DNA of 64,000 nt from Globodera rostochiensis (GCA_018350325.1 JAEVLN010000028.1:186001-250000); one strand, 5' to 3'. Shown: positions 18,969-32,100, counted from the first letter of the stretch. A program made the numbers and translations. Notes: a model not told the origin generated them from the letters alone.

Positions 18969-20926
18969 CAGAACAATTTGAACCGTTTAAGTCTTAGCCA
19001 TATCCCACACCTTGACAACCGACCCAAACCGGAACAGACCACACGCCTTATGCCAAGAGTGAACTCTGACCAAGAAACCTATGGCTTAGACTCAGGCTCA
19101 AGCTCAGTGTGTGCGTCACCCACGCACACAGGCTCATATGAAAATGAATCATGAATGAAAAGAAGCCTATATATACCCTATCTTGAACTGTTCGAACAGT
19201 TTGAACAGCTCGAACAGTTTAAACTGCTTGAACAGTTTGAACTGCTCGAAGGTGGTTTTGTTCGGCTGCAGAGAGAGAAACAACTTTGGGCGTCCCTTTT
19301 TTTGACGTTGTTGCACGTCGGTCCCCTGCGGGGTCACAGAGACGTAATACTGTGGACGGTATGAGAGAGCGGCGAGCATACAGAGATGGGTCAAGGCCAG
19401 AGAAGCAGAGATTGCTGTGCCGCCGCTGCGGAAAAAGAGCAGCCTTATATAGTGTGAGATCAGTGAAAAAGGGGCAGAGATCGGTAAAGTGTAATGAAAT
19501 TAGAGAAAAACAACGGGCAGAGATATTGTACATATGCCTATAGGGTACATAAATGGAAGCGGAAAGGTCACGGCCAAACCTCCCACAGAGACACGGACGA
19601 AACTTCATTCGCCTGCAAAGTCACTACTACTGACTGGGCACGCTATCAAAAAGCCCAACGCACAAAATATCGTTCCTTAATGGAAATCGTTCAAAATCCC
19701 CCATCCCCTCGTCGCTGTATTTTTAAAATTTGATGTGTCATTATGTTTTCAAATCTTTAAGCTTAGAATCAATTCTTACAAAAAATGCCATTTTTAGTGG
19801 TCGAGACCGAGACTCTCGTGCAGCACTAATAATTACCCACTCTAGGTTGAGGTTGAAAATTAATTACACAAGGGTAATTAAAACAGTTTTGCATTTTGCA
19901 TATTTTTAGTCCAATTGAATTTCATGAAATTAGCTAATTTCATGAAATTAGGTAGCTCAAAAAAGGTGTTGGTTGTTACGTTGTCTCATTTTTGAATTTC
20001 GAAGAGGTATTAGTTTCGTGAAAAGGATATTGATTACGGTAGAGAGAGAAAATCATCTGTAGGCACAGCGGCTCAATTTTGGGGCTCTAGTTCAGAAAAG
20101 TTTTGAATTTTGTCTTAGTGGTCTGTGCGCTTTTCAACAAAAAAAAAAGGTTGAGGGTTCAAATCCCCTCCGTGCAATTACTGATTTTCGGTGAATTAGT
20201 ACATCATTTCCCCAGAAAGGTAAAGTTCTATGGGTTGCACACTACAGCAGGGATGCATCCCGTAATACACGTTCTCTCTCGTTACTCTAGTGTGTCTAAC
20301 CCTTTCTCTCTCTTTTTGCACACTATCTCGTCGATTTAGCATTTCTGTGCATTATCTTTTTAGAGCTAACCAATCGCTTAGCTTTTGCTTACGAATAGCT
20401 TCTAACAGACCAAGAACTTTTGAATGGTCGCTTTTCTCCCTTTTCTCAATCCAAATTTGAAATTCGTGCTCAGTTCAAATTTTTCACTTTGTTTGCTGAA
20501 AAAGTGATAGCATTTTTCTGCTAAAAGACAGCCCTGTTTAGTTGATGACCCAAGGAATGCCATTTCATGCTTGAACTAATAAAGCAAGGCGTTTTTTATA
20601 ATACAATAAATACAAAAAATATTTTGGCATTTCGTGGTTTTTGGCTGAGTTGACATTTTGTGGCTTTGGCATTCCGTGGCTTTGGCATTTCGTGGCTTTG
20701 GCATTCCGTGGCTTTGGCATTATATGGGGTAGCGATTTCTCATTTTTTGAATGACTTAACGAATGGCAATTTTTAGACGTTTTAAACTATAAATTTTTGA
20801 AACAACGAATCGGTTTGCCGCGCCAAATCGCGCCAAACCGTGCCGCGCCCAATCGCGTCGCGCCCAATCGGCCCGCGCCAATCGTTCTAAAACCGTTAAT
20901 TACACACCTATTTAAATCAACTCAGA
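18969..20926. other. Gene-poor stretch with short repeats and one tRNA-like unit
   Basis: Contains a TTGAACAGTTCGAACAG-type short tandem motif (about 19185-19250), a tRNA-like B-box unit (20108-20180), tandem TTTGGCATTCCGTGGCT units (about 20630-20720) and CGCGCCAAATCG-type repeats (20815-20885). ORFs at 19.2-19.7 kb lack motifs and codon signal. No gene supported. Confidence 0.5.
20108..20180 (+). ncRNA. tRNA-derived unit
   Basis: TCTTAGTGGTC resembles an A box and GGGTTCAAATCCC is a good B box with a 5-bp T-arm stem. The middle is interrupted by a poly-A run, so this is a tRNA relic or SINE head. Confidence 0.3.
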
Positions 20927-22369
20927 ATGGCCGAAATGGATAATTTCTATGACAAATTTATTATTGTTGACGAAAAATTGATCACTGATCTTGCAAGGAA
21001 AAAGTACTGTAAATTGGGATGTACTGATGTTTGTTTATGCCAACAAATCAATTGGGAATTCAGTGATCGGCCTGCGTTTGCTGGACTGTAATTATATATT
21101 TTAAAAATTCTTTAACGTTTAATTTCTCTATTTTCAGCGGGTTTACGATGGTCGAGCACTCAAGATTCTTGCAAATCAAAGATGCTGCTTCACCTTCAAC
21201 AAATGCGTCGGTGGGGCCGTTGGCACAAATTGTTACATGGATATCGTATAAACAAACACTGAAGACGGAGTTGGCCCCAATATGGAGATGGCCCCGAGAC
21301 GAAGTTGGCTCGTTTCGGAAATTTTGGGGTTTCTAAAGTACGGGAGATTGTTTAGAACCGGGCCATAGAAAGCTTTTGAAAAGTAATTTTGTCTTAAATA
21401 ATAAATTTCTCTGTTTCCGAGACTAGAAATCCAAGACCGAGACCCAAAAAAACGAGGAATTTATCGCAGGAAATCACACTCAACAGTGGCGGAACAGTGA
21501 AGATCGATTGCTACCATTCACCTTCAATTATTTTCAGAATCCTCCAAAAGCGAGAAGTGATCGAAAAGTGAAATACAATTTTTTCAAATTTATGCAAATA
21601 CTATTTTCTTCCTTTTTCCAGTCCGTGTCCGCCGCTCTTAGGGTTGGACGACGATTTGACCGTACACATCGGCGACTGTCAGGTTACGGTGTCAGCCAGT
21701 AGGTTGATGGTCGTCTCGCCGGTGATTGAACGAATGCTCAACGTGGAGATGAAGGAGAAAAAGCAGCGGACGCTCAACTTGGACGCCCATGGCATCACGA
21801 TGGAGCAGTTCATGCAATTCCTGGAGACAATCAACGATCATCTTCGACACGGTCGAACTTTTCCAAATCGTGAGTTGACACAACAACAAAAAGCTATTTT
21901 AATTTACTTGACGGGTTCAGCAAAAAATGTGCTCTATCTGCTCAAGTTGGCCGATTACTTCCAGATCGATTGGCTGAAGGAGCGCTGTGACGCCCATTTG
22001 GTCCATTGCGTGGAGATTCCGCTAATCGAACGTTTCCTTCTCATCGAGCCCTATCGGCTCAACAATTTAAAGGTTTACGCCAAAGACTCGTCAAAAAAAT
22101 ACGCTCCGATCATAGACTTAGCCAGGGGCTGGCTTTTTAGAAACATTTGTTGGCATATTTTTGCCATTTTGTGCATATAAATCCCCTCTTTATGCATTAA
22201 TAATGGGCTTTTCACAAGGTTTGCGTAAATTTAGGATTTCTTTCTGCGCCGTTTGAATGTCGAATGGTTGAGAGCGTTTATAGATGCAAATCGCAAACAT
22301 GTGTTGCCGCCCTCCATTAGCAAAGAGTTCAGGTTCCTGCTGACTGATCGACTTGCTCACAGGCAGTAG
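20927..22369 (+). CDS. MATH-BTB-BACK protein, paralogue 1 (possibly decaying)
   Basis: ATG 20927 (MAEMDNFYDKF). Exon 1 ends at 21087; exon 2 (21138 on) carries a MATH-like segment with GPLAQIVTW; exon 3 (about 21471) has SGGTVKIDCYHS then FRILQKREVIE; exon 4 (about 21622) starts the BTB domain (DDDLTVHIGDCQVTVSASRLM); an intron (gtgagttgac to gggttcag) leads to VLYLLKLADYFQIDWLKERCDAHLV (BACK-type); a last exon ends LTDRLAHRQ and TAG 22367. The donor after the MATH-like exon is not convincing (GTTGGC, wrong phase), unlike its paralogue, so splicing may be broken there. BTB-MATH proteins are usually cullin-3 substrate adaptors. Confidence 0.55.
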
Positions 22370-23098
22370 GGAGACAGACGGCCCAGATGCGAGAATATTT
22401 TTTCTAATTCGAACATTTCGCCTTCGATTGTCTTAATGAGAAGAAAAACAGTAAAAATTTTTTTTAATTTTTGGTTGCAAAATCTCTTAACAAATTGAAT
22501 CAAAAATTCAAAATTTTTCTCGGCGGCGCCTATCGGCACCGCCGACCACCCCCCCCCCCCCCCGAATGCTCTTAGAAACAGCTTTTATCGAGTTTCTCAA
22601 AAAATAGAGTGCACAAACTGGAGTATTAAACGTCACCTTCCCGTTGGCACGGATTTAAGAAGAAAATTGGAGAAATTTCAGTCCATTTCAAGCGAGGTCA
22701 TAATGGTGTCCGGACATATAAACGGATGTTTTGCCCATAGATAGGGGGAAAAAGACATTACAAACATAAATTCGCACACCTTTATTAATAAAAGCTTTAA
22801 TTAATTTGAAATTTAGCGAAAGTTGAATAACTTGGCTAATTTGCACTCGTCAATAAATTATCAACAGGGATGGGATTATTATGAGCTAAAAACTTCGAAA
22901 TGGGGCGAAACACCCTTTTTTCATTAACCGATAGGCTTCGCAGCGTTTACAAATGAAGTTTTTATTTACATATTTAAAAAACAAAAAAATCCATCATTTT
23001 AGAAGCCATTTGGGTTGCACACTTTTTATGCATATTTCACAACAATAACCCCGAGAAGGGCTCGATTTGTAAACGTTGTTTGTGTCATAACATTGGCA
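22370..23098. other. Spacer between convergent BTB genes
   Basis: AT-rich. Holds one copy of the dispersed GC palindrome (22521-22545) next to a poly-C run. No gene seen. Confidence 0.5.
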
Positions 23099-24279
23099 CT
23101 ACTCTTCGTCACAAAGTCGATCGGTCAAATCCGTCAAAAACGTGGGAGGCGACAGGCGTGGCAGAGTTGGCTTAACAATCTTCTTCAAGTCGACGACACT
23201 CACGGACTGCAGGAAGAAAGTCTAAATTTACGCACAACTTTAGCAGCGAAAGAGAGATATGACCAGAAAATCCTTTAAATGCAGCTTTACCTGCAGTTTG
23301 CTCAGATTAAAGCGCTCTGCGAGAAGCAATCGATCCGCCAAGGGGATCTCCACTGCGTTCACCAAATGCGCATCACATCGCTCCTTGAGCCAACCGATCT
23401 GGAAGTAATCGGCGACAGGGACGAGGCCGACAACTGTTGTCGCTAAAATTCGCCAAAAATTAAAATTCTTTTATCTTGTCAACTCACGGTCCGGAAGACG
23501 TTCGCGCCAGTTGTTGCGGCAAATGTACCCCAAAAATAGCTCGAACTGTTCCATTGTGAAGCCAGGAACAATATCGTCCAACGTGACCTTCCGCTCCACA
23601 CTCTCCTTCATCTTTGTGGTCAGCATTCTTTCAAACATTGGCGAAACGGTCATTAGCCAACTCGCGGACAGCGTCACCTGACGGATGCCGATGTGAACGG
23701 TAAAATCATCACCCGGGGAGCTGAGTGGCAGGCACGGGCTAGGAAAATGCATAAAACAAAATTTAGTTAAAATTTTAACTCACTTCTCGATCACTGGACG
23801 TTTTTTGAGAATTCGGATAATAACTGAACTGGCGATACACTCAAAACTGATGGAGCCACCTTTGTCAAGGATCAAATCCTAAAATAAAATTATAAATGTG
23901 TCGATTCGCTTTTTACTTAGCCCTGATCTAACTACTGTATATACCGTAGAGAGAAAAAACAAAAGTAATGCCATTTACTAATACTGTATTAGCATTGACC
24001 TCTTGAATTGCCTGGGTTCCTGCGACCCATTTCCAGACAACAATTTGCGCTAACGGGCCCGTTTCCTCCGCTGCCGATGAATGCGGAGCCACGTGCTTGA
24101 TTAGCAAATGGTGCGTTTGGTTGTCAAAGGTGAACTCACTGAAAACGGTGGAATAAAGCATCGAAAAAAAAATTTTATAATTACATTTTAGCAAATGCGG
24201 TGATCTCAATAAACTTTTGAATTGCAATATCGGTGATCGACTTTTCGTCTACAAGCATAAATTTGTCGTAATTAGCCAT
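23099..24279 (-). CDS. MATH-BTB-BACK protein, paralogue 2
   Basis: ATG 24279 (MANYDKFMLVDEKSITD). Exons: N-terminal (24188-24279); MATH-like FTFDNQTHHLLIKHV with GPLAQIVVW (to about 24000); DLILDKGGSISFEC...ILKKRPVIE; BTB DDFTVHIGIRQVTLSASWLM; VADYFQIGWLKERCDAHLV; last exon ending TDRLCDEE, TAG 23099. All joins use GT-AG and keep phase, so it may be functional. It is convergent with paralogue 1 and keeps the same exon order, consistent with an inverted duplication. Likely a cullin-3 adaptor by family. Confidence 0.65.
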
Positions 24280-24459
24280 TTCGGTTTTTTGAGACGCCGT
24301 GCGCTAAATGCAAATAAAGTTGGCCCGTTTTGGTCAACACTTTTGAAAAAGTTTATTCTATTATTTGATGCACTGATTACAATGAAACTAAAAAGAGTTG
24401 AAGCGGCTTATAATGTCATTTGGAGATCTGTTTCGCTAAGCCCAATAAACCCCGAAGCT

Positions 24460-24884
24460 CAGGGTGGCTTAGGCCAAAGCCTACCCCAAGTCTCTAGCCT
24501 CCCTAGTTATTCATTCCTCTATTTGTTGGGATAAAAAGAAAATTGAGTTTTTTGGGTAAATGATGAACTAAAAATGGGGGGGGGGGGGGGGGGGAGGAAT
24601 AGGCATTCAATGTCGGGGATTACCTCATACACATACATATTTACATATTCTTTTAATTTGCTTCCAGCAAAATATGTTGTTGACCCAAAAAGGGCGAAGA
24701 ATAGAATGACCAAACAGACAGACTACAAAGATTACTCCCCTGTGCTCACAACTAACAAAAGGTCGGGGACGTTTTGTCCCCACTTTTCCCGAATTCTTGG
24801 CTACTGGTTTGAAGCCCATCTGAGTGCCGATTCAGTCCCGTACTGAATCTAAGTTTAAGCCTAGCTTGGGCCTAAGCCACCCTG
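24460..24884. mobile_element. Small inverted-repeat element, CAGGGTGGCTTAGGCC ends
   Basis: CAGGGTGGCTTAGGCC at 24460 and its complement ending at 24884 define a 425-bp foldback. A long poly-G run lies at about 24574. No clear target-site duplication, so the borders are tentative. Confidence 0.4.
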
Positions 24885-25508
24885 GCTTGGGGTTTGTTAG
24901 ACTTAGGCCTAAGCCTACGCTAGCCTAAGCCTGAAAATTTCAGTATCCTAAAAGAAAAAACATTTCAGTACTGGTCTCGTTCCGTACTATCCTAAACAAA
25001 TCTACATATTAACGAAAAAATATGAGGCCAGTTTGTTATTTTCCACATTTATTTTGTCATTAGTTATTTAAATGCAAAAGGAAATCAAATCGAAAATTTT
25101 TTTGTCGATATTATAAGCGTTAGGCATTGATTTTAATAATTCTTTCAACATTGGTATCGATTGTCCTGATCCTGTCATTAAACGCCTGTAAAAATCAAAG
25201 AAAATTTATGCAAAAAAACAAAGTAAATAGCACAAAAACTTTACCTCGAACGTGTTTGTTTTTGCTAAAGAAATTGGCCACCGGAGTTTTTTTTGCCTTC
25301 CACAGACGAATAGCGCAGCAAATCTTTCAAAATTAGATCAAATAATAATAAATAAACTGATTGGAACAATTAGTAATTGATTGATTGATTAATGATCAGG
25401 AGAGTTAAAATTATTTAAGGTTCCCAATTTAAGCAATCGATTAAAAGAATTAAAACTGTTCTTGAATCATTACTATCAACAAAATCTGGGGACTGATTTG
25501 TTGACCAT
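24885..25508. other. No gene seen
   Basis: AT-rich spacer with TTAGGC-like short stretches near 24900-24935 (CTTAGGCCTAAGCC). Reading frames lack motifs. Confidence 0.5.
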
Positions 25509-25745
25509 TTACTGATGAAAACCAACCACAATGAGCAGCGCGATCAGGATGATGGGCAAAATCCACCAAATATGGGAAACAAACGAAGAACCATTGCCTT
25601 TGGCTTTTGACCCATTCTCCCTGAGCAGTGCCGATTGTTTCATAAACTGTTGGAAGGGTTCACTGGCTTCATGGGGATCGGTCGCCAAACAACAGTAGAT
25701 GATGGCAAAGAGCGTGATCGGACAGAAAATGGTGGTGAAAGGCAT
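25509..25745 (-). CDS. Small protein with signal peptide and C-terminal membrane segment, 78 aa
   Basis: Single exon from ATG 25745 to the stop at 25509. Residues 1-21 (MPFTTIFCPITLFAIIYCCLA) look like a signal peptide; 22-55 are polar with one NGS glycosylation site; 58-76 (WWILPIILIALLIVVGF) form a membrane helix or GPI-type tail. I recognise no family. The clean topology in a single ORF amid AT-rich DNA argues it is real, but no homologue supports it. Confidence 0.45.
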   Translation of the reverse strand: MPFTTIFCPITLFAIIYCCLATDPHEASEPFQQFMKQSALLRENGSKAKGNGSSFVSHIWWILPIILIALLIVVGFHQ

Positions 25746-27936
25746 TTTGAAAAGATTTCTACAAAATTTAATTCAATACGCAACGAGCAAAAATCAGTCT
25801 ACAACATTTATTTCGTTTAGATTTTTGTTTGATTATTTGTATTATAAAATTTGACGACAAAATGAGTGGTTTAGATTGAATAACTATTGAATGGGTGCAC
25901 AAATTGAATGGATGAGAAAGTATGACTAAGCAATTTGGTCATTTTTTTCTCTAAAAATGAGTCCGATTGGTTGTGTGAAAGTGTATCTGAAAAAAATTGT
26001 GAAAATGGGAGTTTATTAGCATATAACAGAATATTTATGAATATATTAACTAAAATAAATAAAAAAGAAAAATTTCAAGCAGGCCTTGAAAAATATACTA
26101 AATGATTTTAATAAAGTGCAAATTATTGCAATTAATTAATTTGTTTCAAATTATATTTTGTTTCTAAAAAAAATTATCTTAATTTTGTCGTGTAATTTCA
26201 ATACTTTTCATTTATATTTATTTATAAACACTTTTAGGGAAACCAGTTCAAAAATTGTTACCTTTTTTTGAATTACAATTTTTGATCAATGTTATATTAT
26301 CATTTTTATATTTGGGGCTATTTGGGCATATGGCATTATTAATCTTTTTAAATGAGAGGAATGGCATTTGAGTACATTGACATTTAAACGCTTTCGCCGT
26401 GCAGGTTCATTGGTCTTTTGATGCCACGCCATCAAATAGATTAAATGAAAAAAGTTTGGTTTTCATACCTATCTTTTTGTTCTGTTACTTTTTTGATCAA
26501 TATTTTTTACTTACTTTTTGAGACTAATTAAGCTTCTCGAGGCACGCACCGGAGTGCAATAGGTTGCCCCTTAGAGGCAAATAAATGAGGCCGGATTAAC
26601 CATTCATTCATTCATTTAATGGCGCCACAACACAAATACCTAATTATTTTGTGCTCACACTGAATTATTATCTCTAAATTCTTTTTGTGTCTTGCTTCCC
26701 CAGCGGAGATTATTTAATAAAATAAATTTCATCTCGGGAAATGTCAATGACATCCGTCCCCGGAGGGAAAGGCTTTTCGCAATCCCAGTCCGTCCCATTT
26801 TATGCAGATTCGGTCATATAATTAGTGGCATATGTCCATTCCATGCAAGAAACAACAAAAAACTGAAAATGCTGCTGCCAAAGATCCGAAAATGTCAAAA
26901 AAATGAACTTTGCCATGTTTTCATCTCTGCTTTCATTATGATCCGTGCTGGGTCGTTTCCTAAATTCCGTCGTCAAGTGTTGAATGCTTTTGATTTATTA
27001 ATTTGACATAATATTTAATATAATATTTAAAAATTTTTATAGTAACTTTTATTTAAAACTTCGTAATTTTTTAAAATTATTTAAGAAAGCAATAAAATAA
27101 AATTAACTATCTAACCAGCTGATTCTAATTGTATTCACATCAATAATAATAATAATACAAACCAAATAAGCTATGCATGACCAAAATAGCGAAAAGAATG
27201 CCATTTTTTATCACGGAATGTCAATAAATTCGCCTCAAAGCCCCAAAAAGAAGAATACGAAATTTTCCTTTTTTTCATCTATTTTTGGTAGCACTTTAAT
27301 AATGATTAATGATTCCTCTTAACTGTACCAATTCAGAAAGTATTTTAACCCCTACATCCAAAAAGTGCGGGAAACCCGAAAGTTTGACCCGAAAACGACT
27401 AAAAAGTAGTGTTCGGCACGGTAAAATTTACCGCGGTAAAAACCGGTAAAAATCGGTAAAAATTGACTTCCGGCACTAAAACGGGCTCGTTACATTCATA
27501 TCCATATATTACTAATTAACCTGATTTGTGACTGGGTTTTCTATTAAAATCGGAAAGAGATAACAGAGATAATTTCAAAAAAAAAGTTGTGTTCTCTTTA
27601 TTTATTTATTTTTCCAAAATCACTGATCTCCAGTGATCACGGATCACGTTTAATCACGTCCAGCCCTGCTTCAGATAGATAAGTTTGAAGCCATGCTTTA
27701 TTTAAGTCGTGATTTGTTAGTTTCCGAACCAATTTTTTTGTACTTTTTTTAAATTTAATGTTGTAACCTATTATACAAAAACAGATTCTGGCGTATGATA
27801 ATGATTTTATGGCACTACTATTTTTGCGTGTCATGCTAGCAAAATGCCAATGTTTTTATGGCATTTAAATTCAATCATAAACTATACATTTGCTTTTGCC
27901 GCCAAAATAGAATTACCCTGGCATTATGTTTGATAG
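25746..27936. other. No gene seen; AT-rich with short repeats
   Basis: About 2.2 kb, mostly AT-rich. At 27415-27475 there is a CGGTAAAA-type degenerate tandem. Reading frames at 26.7-27.0 kb have no motif support. Confidence 0.5.
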
Positions 27937-27945
27937 GCAAGCCCA

Positions 27946-28438
27946 CGGAGCACCACGATTCGGCGCGCACGATTCGGCGCGCACGTTTCGGCGCGCACGA
28001 TTCGGCGCGGCACGATTCGGCGCGGCACGATTCGGCGCCGACAAGTTTTTCGTTATAACTTAGTTCAAAGTCAACTAAACCAAACATACTTGGTATCATT
28101 CGAAAGCTCTTAGTATGCTGAACCTTTGATCAAGCTAAAGCTAACCGATTTGTCTTTCCAAAAAAAAGTTATGGCACCATAACTAAAAGTTGGCACGAAA
28201 AACAGAAATTTTCTAAGATTTTAAGCTATAACTTTTTTTTGGAAAGACAAATCGCTTAGCTTTAGCTTGATCAAAGGTTCAGCATACTAAGAGCTTTCGA
28301 ATGATACCAAGTATGTTTGGTTTAGTTGACTTTGAACTAAGTTATAACGAAAAACTTGTCGGCGCCGAATCGTGCCGCGCCGAATCGTGCGCGCCGAAAC
28401 GTGCGCGCCGAATCGTGCGCGCCGAATCGAGGTGTACC
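27946..28438. mobile_element. 493-bp foldback element with 9-bp target duplication
   Basis: Two arms of about 200 bp are near-perfect inverted copies around 28190. Each end carries five or six CGATTCGGCGCG-type subterminal units. The element is flanked by GCAAGCCCA at 27937-27945 and 28439-28447, a 9-bp target-site duplication, which fits Mutator-like elements. There is no transposase, so it is non-autonomous. Confidence 0.8.
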
Positions 28439-28447
28439 GCAAGCCCA

Positions 28448-29156
28448 TAAACTCAATTTTCTGAGCCCAACAAAATGTCTGTCTTAAGCATTCGCTTTAG
28501 GTTTCATTTACCCAATTTTTCTACCTGCTGCAAGACGATCCTGACATACATAATGCCAAAAATATATCTATTTCGTAAAAAACAAATTCAAAATGCCGAA
28601 ATAAACTACTAGAAATTTCCTTTCTTTAGAGTTAGTTCATTGTTTAGTTAGCTTCCATTATTGAAATAGGTAAATTTGATATGCACGGTAATGAATGCCT
28701 CCCCACCCACATCTTTCTTTTTTCATTGTCCATTCATTTTCTTTGTGTGTCGTCTCCAGTTCCGATTATTATTTTTTGCGCATGTGTGCATGGCATTTCT
28801 TATCCCCTCCCCCCCCTCGGGGGTTACACACCGGGTGCCGTTGTCAACGATTAGTTTTGGCACCGACACTTCCCCCCATCATTATCCAATATTCGCCGCC
28901 AAGGCGGGGGGTAATTATGGCGGATTAGGGGTGGGGCCGACGGATTGTGGTTATCCGCACCACCTCTCCACTTACTCACGTCGCCATTGACGCATTTTTG
29001 AAGCCCCGAGGGAATTTTTAGCTGAAAAGCCAATACAGAAAGTTGACCTCGTCCTAAAGCAGTAGTTGTTGTGAAAAAAACATGAATTAATATTCGCAAT
29101 TTTAGCCTTTAAATAATTGAAATCATTATTATATTTTACAATTTCAAATTGAAATT
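28448..29156. other. No gene seen
   Basis: Spacer upstream of the first receptor gene; it includes a C-rich patch (28800-28920). No promoter motif is claimed. Confidence 0.4.
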
Positions 29157-32100
29157 ATGCGCTTAATGATTTGTGACGAGGAACTGAGCCTATTTGATTT
29201 AAACAGCAATACAACCGTCGCATTTTTGGAGGCTTTGTGGGGCATTTCAACGTGAGTTTGATCAACTCTAAGAGTTCTAAAAAAATGATTTAAAATGTTT
29301 CAGAGTTATCAAAAGTTATTCATTTGTTAAACCAGCTAAAACATCAATTAAAAGTCAATTAGTATTATTAATCTTGGGAGGATAACAAATTATATTTTTT
29401 AATGAACGCTTTAATAAAGGGATTAATTCAACCAAAATTGAGTGGGTGGGAAATAATTGTTTTATAAGAAATGGATTGACAAATGCAAAAAGTTTCATAA
29501 TAAAAAATAGTGAAATTTTAATTTTAAAAGGTCAAACATTGATTTTTAGACATTCCATCATTTTCAGACTGTACAACCAGGTGCACTGTTGGCTGGGCCT
29601 GTTCATCTGCGTGTTCGGTTCGCTGGCTAACTGTGTACACATTTTTGTGCTGTCCCGGCCCGCCATGCAAAAGTGCGCTGTCAACCGACTGTTGGCCATC
29701 ATTGCCCTATGCGACATCGCCACCATGGCCTCCTACACCGCCTTTGTTGTACGCTTTGAATTTGCCGTCGACAAGGATGAGCCACCGTTGGGATACGGCT
29801 TTTTCTGGTCATTATCTTGTTGAGTAAAATGTTTATAGATTCTTAGAATTGGCCTAAACATCAATTATCTTGATCCAAAGGAGGCTCTGACAGATCAGAT
29901 TGATGAAACCATTTAAGGACACAAATACTTCCGGATTTTCAATGACTCGTGGCTTTTAGGATCACTTTTCTTCTTGCGCATGTTGTTTGCTCTATTGGTG
30001 CGTTATATTTTATCCAATTTTTAAAAATGAAATAAACAAATTTTTAGCCCTTCATACAATCACACTGTATTTGACCGTAGTGACAGCGTTCATCCGTTAC
30101 AAAACGCTAAAACGGGTTGGCTCCTTGTGGAACCATGAAAACATCGCCTGGTAAAAATGTTTTGGCGATGTGTTAATTTGTAATTTTTTTTTTAAATTCA
30201 GCCCCATTTTCCTGACGGTTGCCGTCCTGACGGTATTCTTGTGTATTCCGACCTTCCTCATCCACTCCATCATCCCCGTGACGTCCACCGACCCAATCAC
30301 CCGGCACAACATCACTCTGTTCACGGTGGGACTGGCCGAATTTGAGCAGTTCGACACATGCCTGTTCTTCAAGCTCAACCTGTGGCTGACCGGCATCATA
30401 TTCAAGGTGTTCTATGAGTACCAAAGATTTATAATTTCTATAGAACTAGTTTAAGCAACATCTTAAGGTATTCAATCTGAATAAATGCCAGTTTAAAATT
30501 TTTAATTTTATAAATAACATTAAACAAAGTATGACATAATTTGTTCTTTTCTTCCGTGTCTAATGCTAAATTCTCACACTCTAATTTGATTTGCGTCATT
30601 AAGTGGGTTCACGTTTGAGCAACCTTAGAAGTTACAAGCTATGCGTTGATTGGTTTTTTTATCTTGATTTCGTGGCTTTTACGGGACGCCAATCCTTGAC
30701 TCCCGGAATCTAATAATCTCTAATCTGACTAATCTCTTCCGCTTCCGATGGGTAGAAAAGGCCAATTTAAGCAATCAATTGACGTTGTTATGTTTTTTTA
30801 TGCGGGTGAATGAGTTGTTATTGAGAGCATGCATGAAGGAATTAAAATGAATTTGACGTGAATAAGTAATGGAAAATGGGCTTAATTAGGGCAGGGAATT
30901 TTAGGTTTGAAAGATATTGAAATAAGCACTTAAATATGTGAGAAAAAGTGCCAAAATAGGCTCCAACCAGGGACGTAGTTAAAAAAAAATTTCGGAGGGG
31001 GAATTGGTCTATCTGAGCGCGGCGTTCAGATGGCATTCCCATCTGAGCGCCAGAAGCGGCCCGGCGGTGCCGATAGGCGCCGCCAATTTTTTGATTTTTG
31101 ATGGTGGGTCCCCCCTCTTGTTTTTTTCAAATTTCATTTCGGGGGGAGGGGGGAATTCCCCCCCCCCTGGCTACGCCCCTGGCTACGCCCCTGGCTACGC
31201 CCCTGGCTACGCCCCTGGCTACGCCCCTGGCTACGCCCCTGGCTACGCCCCTGGCTACGCCCCTGGCTACGCCCCTGGCTACGCCCCTGGCTACGCCCCT
31301 GGCTACGCCCCTGGCTACGCCCCTGGCTACGCCCTTGGCTCCAACACCCGTGTTCATAAGCAAAAATAGGTGTAAAAAAATGTGTGTAAAATAAAAATAA
31401 TTCTTTAAACATGGTAAAATTATCTCATGTATTTTCACATCATTTTGTTTAAAAAAATTCTAGAAAAACTGAGTTTCTTCGAAGTTTTAAAAATGCTTGA
31501 AAACTTTCGATCTTTAAGAGTGTGTTGGGACTCGGAATTCAATATGAAAAAAATTCATAAACAGATACATAGAAAATAAACCAATCCCTAATGGACCTGG
31601 CAGAAACCAAAGGAAAATTTCTCAAAGAAAAAGTTAGAAATAAAATGAAAACAATCGCCTACAGGTAATTCCGTGTGTTCTGCTGCTGCTTTTCACATTG
31701 GCCCTGCTGTACGAGCTGGAGAAGAACCATCGGAAGCGAAAACTGATGTGTTCAGGCACAACATTGGCATATCGACGACACTCGGCACAATCCGATCGAA
31801 CCACCAAAATTCTGCTCATCCTTCTGATCGTTTTCTTTTGTACCGAATTCCCTCAAGGTGAGGCAAAAGAAATCAATTTTATACTTGTTTCGATTTTTTT
31901 CCTGGTTTATGATTTTATTTTCATGTTTTTAAAATTGCTTCCCTTTAAGGCATTTTGGCAATTTTGAACGGACTGTTCCCCAACGACATCCACCAATTCG
32001 TCTACCTATCGCTGGGCGAACTGCTCGACCTGCTGTCCCTGATCAACTGCAACACTTGCTTCATCGTGTACCCGCTGATCTCCTCCCAATACCGGGCCAC

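Noticed and set aside
24574..24594. Poly-G run as G-quadruplex regulatory site
   Set aside because: A simple homopolymer in an element with no gene nearby; assembly or slippage artefact is as likely.
26692..27006. 104-codon forward frame
   Set aside because: No motif, no signal peptide, begins without supported start and lies in unremarkable AT-rich DNA.
28051..28335. CRISPR-like array at 27950-28440
   Set aside because: The repeats are subterminal units of a foldback transposon in a eukaryotic genome with a 9-bp target duplication; there are no spacers.
31004..31412. YAPG, PLAT and RSQG repeat proteins on both strands
   Set aside because: Translation of the 12-bp CTACGCCCCTGG array within a MITE; no start context or homology.
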